Made by a program: the position numbers and the translations under genes
Notes under the pieces: model-generated
Seen by the model: the letters and a program-made list of their open reading frames with translations, nothing else
The model's database searches: none
What the model was told of the DNA's origin: nothing
Shown: positions 57,631-64,000 of the stretch, piece after piece
How positions within the stretch are numbered: position 1 is the stretch's first letter
Layout of the letters: the number at the start of each line of letters is the position of its first letter
From: an uncultured Thermoguttaceae bacterium
GTDB lineage: Bacteria > Planctomycetota > Planctomycetia > Pirellulales > Thermoguttaceae
Reading direction: 5' to 3'
DNA: 64,000 nt
NCBI GenBank assembly: GCA_938084835.1
Contig: CALKER010000009.1
Location: 212,760-276,759, forward strand

Positions 57631-59361
57631 CTAACTTCTGCGATTGAGGAGCTGCTTAAGTTCCGGCCAACTCCGAGTGTTAGCCACATCGGCTTTTGAC
57701 AATCCGCCGCGACGCGCCTGAAGCACTCCAAAGCGAAGAGCCTCCAGCCCGTCGATGCTGTGCGCATCGGTGGCAATGACGACAAGGACTCCGTGCTTTT
57801 TAGCGGCAGCACAGGCCACATCGTCTAAATCCAGCCTTTGAGGATGGGCATTGAGCTCAAGCATTTTTCCTAGCTCAGCCGCCTTACGAATAACGGCATC
57901 GAGGTCAATTTGATAAGGTTTGCGTTTGCCGATAAGACGCCCTGTGGGATGGGCGAAGCATGAAACATAGGGGTTTTCCAGCGCTTCGAGCACCCGCCGC
58001 GTGATCTTCTCACGCGATTGATTTTGTCCGTAGTGGATACTCGCCACGACCCAATCGGCCTCGGCTAACACCTCGTCGGGCAGATCAAGGCCTCCTTCTT
58101 CCAGGATATCCACTTCCACCCCTTTCAGGATCCTAAAGCCTTTTAGGCGGCGGTTGATCTGGTCGATTTCTTGCCACTGCTGACGCAATCGATCCGCATC
58201 GAGCCCACCCACCATACTCACGCGCTTGGAATGATCGGTGATAGCAATATAGCTGAGGCCGCGAGCCTTGGCAGCCCGCGCCATTTCTTCAATCGAAGCC
58301 GTTCCGTCAGTCCAGGTGCTGTGGACATGAAGATCGCCGCGGATATCGGAGAGCTCGACTAAGGTGGGGAGAATTCCCGAGTCGGCCCAAGCAAATTCCT
58401 CCCGCGCTTCCCGCAGTTCCGGGGGGATCCACGGCAAGCCGAGGGCAGCGTAAACTTCTTCTTCCGTACGCCCAGCTATACGCTTCTCTCCCGCAAATAC
58501 ACCGTATTCGTTGACCTTAAGACCTCGCTCCTTAGCCCGGCCCCGAAGAACGATATTATGCTCCTTAGAACCGGTAAAATACTGCAGGGCAGCACCAAAA
58601 GACTCTTCGGGCACATTCCGCAAATCCACTTGTAAACCGATCTGTAAACGAACCGACATTTTGGTATCACCCCGTGCCAAAACTTTCTCCACACCGGAAA
58701 AGCGGCCGAAGTGATCCATCACCCGGGTCGCGTCATCGGCGACCACTAACAAGTCAAGATCCCCCACTGTCTCCTTCCCACGGCGATAGCTGCCAGCAAA
58801 CTGCATGCTACGGATACCTTTGCAGGCCTCCATGTGCTGAAGGATGCTCTGAGCAATCTGATCGGCCACTGCCCAATACATTCGCTGGGTGGCCTGGGTG
58901 GCCAGATCAAGCCCCTCCAGAATGGCAGCCTCGGTCTTTTCCCCAAAACCCTTCAGTTGACGAACGCGATGTTCAAGACACGCTTGACGCAATTCTTCAA
59001 GATCAGTAACACCCAACTCGCGATAGAGGGTAGCCGCTCGCTTCGGCCCAAGGCCGGGAACCTTTAACAGGTCGAGCACACCCTCCGGCACCTGCGAGCG
59101 AAGCTCTTCCAAAAGCGGCAAGCTACCTGATCGTGCCAAAGTGGCGATTTTCTCGGCAAGGTCCTTACCAATTCCGGGAAGGCCGAGGAGATTGCCCTGG
59201 TCTTTTTCCACCAGGTCAGCCACCGACTCGGTCATCTCGCCCACGGTTCGGGCAGCATTCCGATAAGCGCGAACTCGAAAAGGGTTGGCACCTTGAAAAT
59301 CCAGGATGTCGGCGATCTCCTCTAAGGCAGCAGCAATCTCGGCATTAGTCAACGCGGCCAT
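57631..59361 (-). CDS. polX: DNA polymerase/3'-5' exonuclease PolX
   Basis: PolX is a DNA-repair enzyme with a family X polymerase and a PHP nuclease. ATG 59361 gives 576 residues, near the 570 of the B. subtilis enzyme. An N-terminal helix-hairpin-helix 8-kDa part opens the chain (AEIAAALEEIADILDFQG; LLGLPGIGKDLAEKI; LKVPGLGPKRAATLY). The nucleotidyl-transferase core has GSYRRGKETVGDLDLLV, with metal aspartates near 200-205, and a third Asp in LQVDLRNVP. The PHP domain starts at about 343 (DLHVHSTWTDG) and carries the metal ligands in IAITDHS, VEVDIL, ASIHYGQ and ATDAHSIDGL. A longer TTG start at 59397 is less likely. The gene may share a transcript with the GTPase gene upstream (gap about 160 nt). 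Confidence 0.95.
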   Translation of the reverse strand: MAALTNAEIAAALEEIADILDFQGANPFRVRAYRNAARTVGEMTESVADLVEKDQGNLLGLPGIGKDLAEKIATLARSGSLPLLEELRSQVPEGVLDLLKVPGLGPKRAATLYRELGVTDLEELRQACLEHRVRQLKGFGEKTEAAILEGLDLATQATQRMYWAVADQIAQSILQHMEACKGIRSMQFAGSYRRGKETVGDLDLLVVADDATRVMDHFGRFSGVEKVLARGDTKMSVRLQIGLQVDLRNVPEESFGAALQYFTGSKEHNIVLRGRAKERGLKVNEYGVFAGEKRIAGRTEEEVYAALGLPWIPPELREAREEFAWADSGILPTLVELSDIRGDLHVHSTWTDGTASIEEMARAAKARGLSYIAITDHSKRVSMVGGLDADRLRQQWQEIDQINRRLKGFRILKGVEVDILEEGGLDLPDEVLAEADWVVASIHYGQNQSREKITRRVLEALENPYVSCFAHPTGRLIGKRKPYQIDLDAVIRKAAELGKMLELNAHPQRLDLDDVACAAAKKHGVLVVIATDAHSIDGLEALRFGVLQARRGGLSKADVANTRSWPELKQLLNRRS

Positions 59362-59520
59362 CGACGGTAATATCCTGTGCCAAAATACCCTCGCCAAAAA
59401 CGGATTTCATCTGCGGGTTGGCCTTACCAGGAAAACTCTCTCCTGGCCAGCGGCCCCAACGCTACCTTGGGCAAATCTGTGCGTCTTCCTCGGCCACTTG
59501 GCAAAACCGACTAAGTTCCT

Positions 59521-60513
59521 CTAGATGTGCAGCTCCACGATATCCTTATCCTGAAGGACATAATCACCTTTGACCTGAGTGCCCGGGTGGACGGCCGAAC
59601 CCCAAACCCGGCCAAATTTTAGCTTCTTGACGTAGTCATTGTGGATCAAGGCCGCCAGATCCAGCAAAGTACTGCCCCGCCGCAATGTAAACGGCCGATC
59701 CAAATCCGGTTCCTTTTGTGCCGGATGCTTCGTATACACACGAACGATGTCCAACGCCTCAAAGATACCTTTCTGGAGGGCATCAATTCCTTGCCGCGTT
59801 TTCGCGGAGATAACATATTCAGCAAAATCGACCGGGACCAGCTCGTGCAAGAGCTCTAGTCGTGCACTGGCTTCCGGCAAATCAATCTTATTTGGCACTA
59901 AAAACGTCTGTGTGTACCAAAGCCCTAAATCGTTTTCATCCAAAGAAGACCTTCGGGCCAGCCGGGTTTTCGTCTGATTCAGCCGATCGATCACCGCCTG
60001 GCACTGCTCAATTCCGTCATCTTCCCCAAGATCGACCATAAGCAGAACCAAATCGGCCGAACGTATAAGCCCGTACATGTACGGTTCACAGAAGTCCGCC
60101 GTTATCGGCGGCGTGTCAATCAATTGAATCATCACGTCCTCGTAGGGCATCATCCCTGGCATCGGTACCTTGGTGGTAAAGGGATAGTCGCCAATTTCGG
60201 GGGTTGCGCGGGTAAGAGTCGCCAAAAGCTGACTTTTGCCCGCGTTGGGTCCGCCGATAATTACCACCGTTCCCGCCCCTTGCCGCGGAATGCGGAAACT
60301 GCGGGTTTTCTTCCCACTCTTTTTCTCTGCTTCTAGTTCCCGCTTCGTCTTGGCAATCTTGGCCTTGATAGCTGCTTGCAGATGGTCCGTACCTTTATGC
60401 TTTGGTATCTCGGCCAGCATCCACTGCAAGCAGCGGAGCTCCTCCTCCAGCGTGGTGGCTCGCCGGTACGCTTCTTCCGCCTTAAGGTACTGAGGGGTAA
60501 GATTAGCAGGCAT
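59521..60513 (-). CDS. TGS-domain GTPase (Obg/DRG-like)
   Basis: ATG 60513 follows AGGAGAG at about ten bases; the protein has 330 residues. An N-terminal helical hairpin (residues about 5-70, LEEELRCLQWMLAEIPKHKG) is like that of the DRG/Obg group. The GTPase motifs are G1 GGPNAGKS at 87-94, G2 around PFTTKVP, G3 DTPP, G4 NKID and G5 SAK. The C-terminal 75 residues form a TGS domain (PFTLRRGSTLLDLAALIHND to VKGDYVLQDKDIVELHI). Such GTPases bind ribosomes or RNA and act in ribosome maturation or stress signalling. The order helical hairpin, G domain, TGS matches the DRG type known from archaea and eukaryotes and from some planctomycetes. The partner is unknown. Confidence 0.9.
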   Translation of the reverse strand: MPANLTPQYLKAEEAYRRATTLEEELRCLQWMLAEIPKHKGTDHLQAAIKAKIAKTKRELEAEKKSGKKTRSFRIPRQGAGTVVIIGGPNAGKSQLLATLTRATPEIGDYPFTTKVPMPGMMPYEDVMIQLIDTPPITADFCEPYMYGLIRSADLVLLMVDLGEDDGIEQCQAVIDRLNQTKTRLARRSSLDENDLGLWYTQTFLVPNKIDLPEASARLELLHELVPVDFAEYVISAKTRQGIDALQKGIFEALDIVRVYTKHPAQKEPDLDRPFTLRRGSTLLDLAALIHNDYVKKLKFGRVWGSAVHPGTQVKGDYVLQDKDIVELHI

Positions 60514-60910
60514 GTGGGAACTCTCTCCTATCCCTGACCTTAGGCAGATGGATGCCACAATTGTGTTTTAGTCCAACAACGTCCCTGCTGCATACAGAAC
60601 ATGCCCCGAAGGCTCATTGTGTTCAAAATCCGCCAGTCGGCCTTGGGCTAATCCAACTCTTCCCGTAAATCCAGTCATCCGACCTCAGGACACCTGCTGA
60701 CTACCTGGCTTGACTGAGAAATCACCGGCGGAAATTGCAATGGCCAATTTTCCCCATACACCGGCCTTCTTACCAACTCCCTTCTCGCATGCGATCCCTT
60801 GAGGCAGAAATTACTCCATCAGCCCACGAGAGCACTCTTTTCCAGCAAAACCTTACCCTTATCAATTTTTTGGAGGCCACTGCCGGTTTTGGAAGAACCT
60901 TCCCAAGGCC

Positions 60911-60930
60911 GGGCCTTCACGCGAAGGCCC
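60911..60930. other. Hairpin, 8-bp stem
   Basis: GGGCCTTC (60911-60918) pairs perfectly with GAAGGCCC (60923-60930) around ACGC. No T-run follows. Confidence 0.6.
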
Positions 60931-60939
60931 ACCGTCCCA

Positions 60940-61018
60940 CTTGCATCCGGGAAGGTATTGGCCGATTCATCAGGGCGCGCCGGTCAGTGTCGCCCCCTCC
61001 CTTGCACGCGGGAGGGTA
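60940..61018. repeat. Direct repeat, 18 nt x2, period 61
   Basis: CTTGCATCCGGGAAGGTA at 60940-60957 and CTTGCACGCGGGAGGGTA at 61001-61018 match at 15 of 18 positions. The second copy overlaps a CCCTCCC/GGGAGGG hairpin at 60995-61016. Confidence 0.7.
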
Positions 61019-61031
61019 CCCAAACGGAAGG

Positions 61032-61120
61032 ATCCTCCCAACGCTTACAAGGGTCACCCGCCGTACGAGGGTCTGCCGATCGCACATCTACTATCCTCCC
61101 AACGCTTACAAGGGTCACCC
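61032..61120. repeat. Exact 28-nt direct repeat, two copies 61 nt apart
   Basis: The same 28 bases, beginning ATCCTCCCAACGCTTACA and ending GGGTCACCC, occur at 61032-61059 and 61093-61120 with no mismatch. The 33 bases between them are unrelated to either copy. Confidence 0.95.
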
Positions 61121-61818
61121 CGCCTGATCGGCATAATTTACCCCTCCAAAAAGAGAAGTACCGCGGTTTGTCGGGACTTTTTCCGTTTTACGTCTCGTGG
61201 CGGGCAAGAGAATGCCACGGCCTTCCGACTTCGGTTTCTACCGGGATTTTTGGCACCTCCTGCCGGGACAGCTCGCACCCGAGCAGCTCCGGCCTATTGA
61301 ATCTGTACTCCTTTATATTCCCCTGCTGCCTACCGTTCGACAGAGGGGTACATTCACTATCCGCATAACCCAAATCATATAAGCTCGACGTCATCACGCC
61401 CCAGATTCTATTCTTCGAGCGCGCCTGCCCGCACTGACCGAGGAAAACCGGTCCTCGCTCAGCCCGAAAAATTCGTGCACTGGTTTCCGCGGCCTCCTCA
61501 CTTCTTGTGAAGGTTGGGCACAAGCCTAACGCCTTTCCACTCTCCTGCCAAACGGGGAGGGTGCCAAACATATTTCACCGGAATCTTGCCCTATCGTAAT
61601 TTGCATGGCGAAACCTTTGGCGGAACGGCTGGTTTCCATGCGCATTAGACCCTACTCCACGAGCGAGCAACCCTAATGGCCGAGTGGAATCCACTCCCGC
61701 TGCCATTTGCGCAAAAATCTTTTGGGCCAGCATGACCTGAGGTTGTGAGCGAATGAGAATTGCGTTCATTATTTTGCCCACATCTAATAAGCTTCCCAGA
61801 ATCACCATCCTTTTGTAT

Positions 61819-61847
61819 TTGACCTACCTGCCTCGATAACCTAAGTT
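61819..61847 (+). promoter_or_regulatory. Possible sigma-70-type promoter for csrA
   Basis: TTGACC at 61819-61824 is followed after 17 bases by TAAGTT at 61842-61847, about 70 nt before the csrA start. The -35 is good; the -10 is weak. Confidence 0.25.
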
Positions 61848-61917
61848 AGGGGAGAATAGTAAGCCCAAAACACCGGCAGCTCGGGATCTGAACTCTGTCC
61901 CCATGGAGGTCTTCCCC

Positions 61918-62268
61918 ATGTTGGTGCTGACACGGCGAAAAAATGAAAGCATAATTATCAACGATAACATCAAGATAGTTGTCATTTCCGTGTATAACGA
62001 CCGTGTCCGGCTCGGGATTGAGGCCCCGCCCGAGATCCCGATTCACCGTCGGGAGGTGTTCGAGCTTATTAAGAGAAAATTGACCGAGGAACCACAAGCC
62101 GCAATTCGCTCACCAAATTCGACGGAGAACTTTAGCGTGGCGGCCGGCTCCTCCGAAAATCCGGGCAATGAAGGGGCAAAGCAACCAGCCCAATGCGATG
62201 GGATTAACCAATCGGACGAGAAGGAACCTCCCGAGATCTCGCTACCACATATTACTACTTCCGTGTAG
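61918..62268 (+). CDS. csrA: Carbon storage regulator CsrA, with extended tail
   Basis: CsrA is a small dimeric RNA-binding protein that blocks or protects mRNAs at GGA-containing sites. GGAGG lies eight bases before ATG 61918. Residues 1-55 hold the whole conserved core: MLVLTRRKNESIIINDNIKI, VRLGIEAPPEIPIHRREVFELI, including the RNA-contact R6 and the Arg in HRREV. The protein then continues for about 60 further residues that are polar and probably disordered (SPNSTENFSVAAGSSENPGN and onwards). It totals 116 residues against the usual 60-75. The 5' spacer is long and repeat-rich. The tail could bind a partner such as a FliW-like protein, but no flagellar gene is in the window (inference). 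Confidence 0.92.
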   Translation: MLVLTRRKNESIIINDNIKIVVISVYNDRVRLGIEAPPEIPIHRREVFELIKRKLTEEPQAAIRSPNSTENFSVAAGSSENPGNEGAKQPAQCDGINQSDEKEPPEISLPHITTSV

Positions 62269-63105
62269 ATCCGCAACCCTCCTAATGCACGACTTTTGGG
62301 TCAAAATTCATCGGGAGAGGGTGAGTTCAAAGTCAGCTCTGACGGGACCTCTCTTCACTCGGTACATAATCACCCCCCAAATACTACCAGCGAAAAAATT
62401 TTATAAAGGGCTCTGGTAACAAAGAAACGGCGCCGTCAGAGCCTTATGTCGCAGCACCTCGGCGATGACGAACACAAGCGCCCAGCCACCTCGCCCCAAA
62501 TACGAGGGGGCATTTTAACCAAGCCCATACTTACTGGAAGACGTGTGCGAGCCTACATGACTCGAAGCCTGTCCGTGCCGGATCGAACCCAAATGGACCG
62601 CCCCAACATCGGTTTGGCGACGTCCGCTTCTCCGTTTTGTCGCTTGTCGGTGAAGAAAGGACGGACCTTTTCCAGGAATTTGCCTTGCAGAAGTGGGACG
62701 CCGCTGGCCCCTCAAACCTAAGCGGGTCCACTTTAGCCGTGAGCGACTTGCCGGGTCATCCAAAATCGCTATACTTGTTCAGACTTTTGCCGTGGTTCGG
62801 CGGATTGTGAAAACCGGAATAGGAATTATCGGTAAGAGTCGCAGCCGTTGGTGGTTAAGCGAAGCACATTCCATCACGGTCAGATCTTCCTTAATCACGG
62901 AAGTTTGCCAAAAATACGGGTGGATCTTTCCGAAACATTATGGGAGTGGCGGCCAAGTAAAAAAGGATTTAATGGTACCGATCTTTGGTAATTCAAACCC
63001 CCAACTTCGGGCATCCGAGCTGGGAGTAGACTGGATTCCGCTGTCTTACGGCGGCTTTATTGCAAAGTAGGGCAGCCATACAGCGGCTTAGTTCCAAAGT
63101 AGGTT
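62269..63105. other. Spacer between csrA and tRNA-Glu
   Basis: No gene is supported. A repeat of about 22 nt lies at 63051-63072 and 63083-63104, directly before the tRNA. Confidence 0.5.
63051..63104. repeat. Degenerate direct repeat, 22 nt x2, beside tRNA
   Basis: GCGGCTTTATTGCAAAGTAGG.. at 63051-63072 and GCGGCTTAGTTCCAAAGTAGG.. at 63083-63104 match at 18 of 22 positions, with a period of 32 nt. The second copy ends one base before the tRNA. Confidence 0.7.
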
Positions 63106-63179
63106 GGCCCCGTCGTCTAGCCAGGTTAGGACACGGGCCTTTCAAGCCCGTAACACGGGTTCAAATCCCGTCGGGGTCA
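63106..63179 (+). tRNA. tRNA-Glu (anticodon UUC)
   Basis: A complete cloverleaf is visible. The acceptor stem GGCCCCG (63106-63112) pairs with CGGGGTC (63172-63178), including one G-T pair. The anticodon stem CGGGC/GCCCG encloses the loop CTTTCAA, so the anticodon is TTC and reads GAA/GAG. The T-arm ACGGGTTCAAATCCCGT carries the standard TTCAAAT. The discriminator base is A63179; CCA is not encoded. It is a single tRNA with no neighbour tRNA in the window. Confidence 0.97.
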
Positions 63180-64000
63180 CTTCATATGTGCTACCTCCTC
63201 CAAATATGGCGGTCTGCGGTCGGTTGCATTCGCTTAACCGGTGAACAGGCGTAATCATCTTCGGTTTGTCAAAAGTGGTTCACCGTACTCGATAGTTGGA
63301 GCGAATTTGATTCATCAGACGTCCGCAAAACGCTGGTAGCCAACTCATCAAACGTGCATACAATGCTCGTCATACAGCAAAGCTGCCCAACCCAGTTTTC
63401 ACTTTTCAAAAGACGCGAATACACAGATCCAGTTACACGTAATTCACAACCCAATTAGGTACCCACTAATACGGGAGGCTCACTTATTGGCAAAGCTTCG
63501 TTCGTGATGCTTTCTGTATTTCGCAAAGCTTTGTGATTCCGCCCACTCGTTCTCAGCGGCGTGTGGGAAGGTGCATCCGACCGTTGTCCTCCCCAGACTC
63601 GTAAATAACCTAATACTATCCATAGGTTCATATAGCGCTCATGTGTTCACTTCACACCTTACACTCAGGATTAACCCTCGCAAGTTGATTGGCCTGGGCA
63701 GTAGTAAGCAGGAAGGATGTCCGCTGCAGTTTAGTCCGCACGTCATCGGATGGGATGGGAAAGCGCGGCTTCTGCAGGTTGGCCCCGGTTAGAAAGCAGG
63801 GGGAACTTCGTTCGTGGTGGTTGCTTTCGGTGTTTACGAAAATAAAGCAGCCCGCTGGAGAGTCAACTTTTTCCACGATCAGGTCGCCTTGGGTGACACC
63901 GGCCAATGTATCACTGTGGCTGGGAAATGACGAAGGGATCACCGTAGGTGGGAAGTGACGAATTTATCGCCTTAGGTGAGAAGGACGGATATGGCGCCTT
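63180..64000. other. Right-edge spacer ending in a tandem repeat
   Basis: No supportable gene was found. AAAGCTT-containing segments repeat near 63488-63535, and a tandem array begins at 63910 and runs off the window. Confidence 0.5.
63910..64000. repeat. Degenerate tandem repeat, about 28-nt units, cut by window edge
   Basis: Three successive units start at 63910 (ATCACTGTGGCTGGGAAA), 63938 (ATCACCGTAGGTGGGAAG) and 63966 (ATCGCCTTAGGTGAGAAG), each followed by a TGACGA-like end. A fourth begins near 63991. There is no spacer between units. Confidence 0.75.

Larger units (their letters stand above)
60514..61917. other. Spacer with hairpins, 61-nt periodic repeats and the csrA promoter region
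   Basis: No gene is supported. It holds two 8-bp and 7-bp hairpins (60911-60930 and 60995-61016), two repeat families with a period of 61 nt (60940-61018 and 61032-61120), and a weak promoter candidate upstream of csrA. Confidence 0.5.

Noticed and set aside
61032..61120. CRISPR array with one spacer
   Set aside because: Two copies are not enough to call an array, and the sequence differs from the other 61-nt repeat loci.
62693..63070. Plus-strand gene of 125 codons before tRNA-Glu
   Set aside because: It has no motif or ribosome-binding site, and its end lies in the repeat beside the tRNA.

Overview
The window looks like a chromosome segment of a planctomycete, probably a Pirellulales or Thermoguttaceae relative. 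This is inferred from gene content, not from a database search. The signs are a planctomycete-type ECF sigma factor beside a FecR/LamG membrane protein, very large TPR and PQQ-propeller envelope proteins, tandem DUF4159 domains with a Tat signal, an FHA-cyclase, scattered housekeeping genes, and spacers of 0.3 to 2 kb holding no recognisable genes.

Layout. (1) 1-10752, minus strand: an envelope gene train in the order alpha/alpha-toroid plus HEAT protein, single-TM protein, ExbB-type channel, two ExbD-type proteins, TPR/PQQ-propeller protein, and a TPR-fused solute-binding protein cut by the left edge. (2) 11303-13471, minus: FtsH. (3) 15231-24731, plus: GNAT-like protein, thrS, cmk, plsC-type acyltransferase, and a large LamG-bearing secreted protein. 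(4) 24998-33024, minus: dxs and a prenyl diphosphate synthase (isoprenoid precursors), a conserved-looking hypothetical protein, and an FHA-cyclase. (5) 35027-41813, plus: two exported TPR proteins, then protoporphyrinogen oxidase. (6) 42070-44176, minus: an exported hypothetical protein and a beta-hydroxyacid dehydrogenase. (7) 44652-57406, plus: xseB, ECF sigma factor, FecR/LamG protein, Tat-exported double DUF4159 protein, exported beta-helix protein, asnB, HtrA-type protease. (8) 57631-60513, minus: PolX and a TGS-domain GTPase. (9) 61918-63179, plus: csrA with a long tail, and tRNA-Glu(UUC).

How the genes fit together. The first block looks like a proton-motive-force-driven envelope machine: ExbB/ExbD would pass energy to periplasmic TPR/PQQ and toroid partners. 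dxs and the prenyl synthase act in succession (MEP pathway to polyprenyl diphosphates). The sigma factor and the FecR-like protein next to it resemble a signalling pair placed just before two exported proteins.

The least expected feature is in the spacers. Nearly every long one contains pairs of near-identical 11-28 nt direct repeats. Many are almost tandem (period 11-37), and five pairs are about 61 nt apart although their sequences are unrelated. No complete insertion sequence, cas gene, rRNA or phage gene was recognised.
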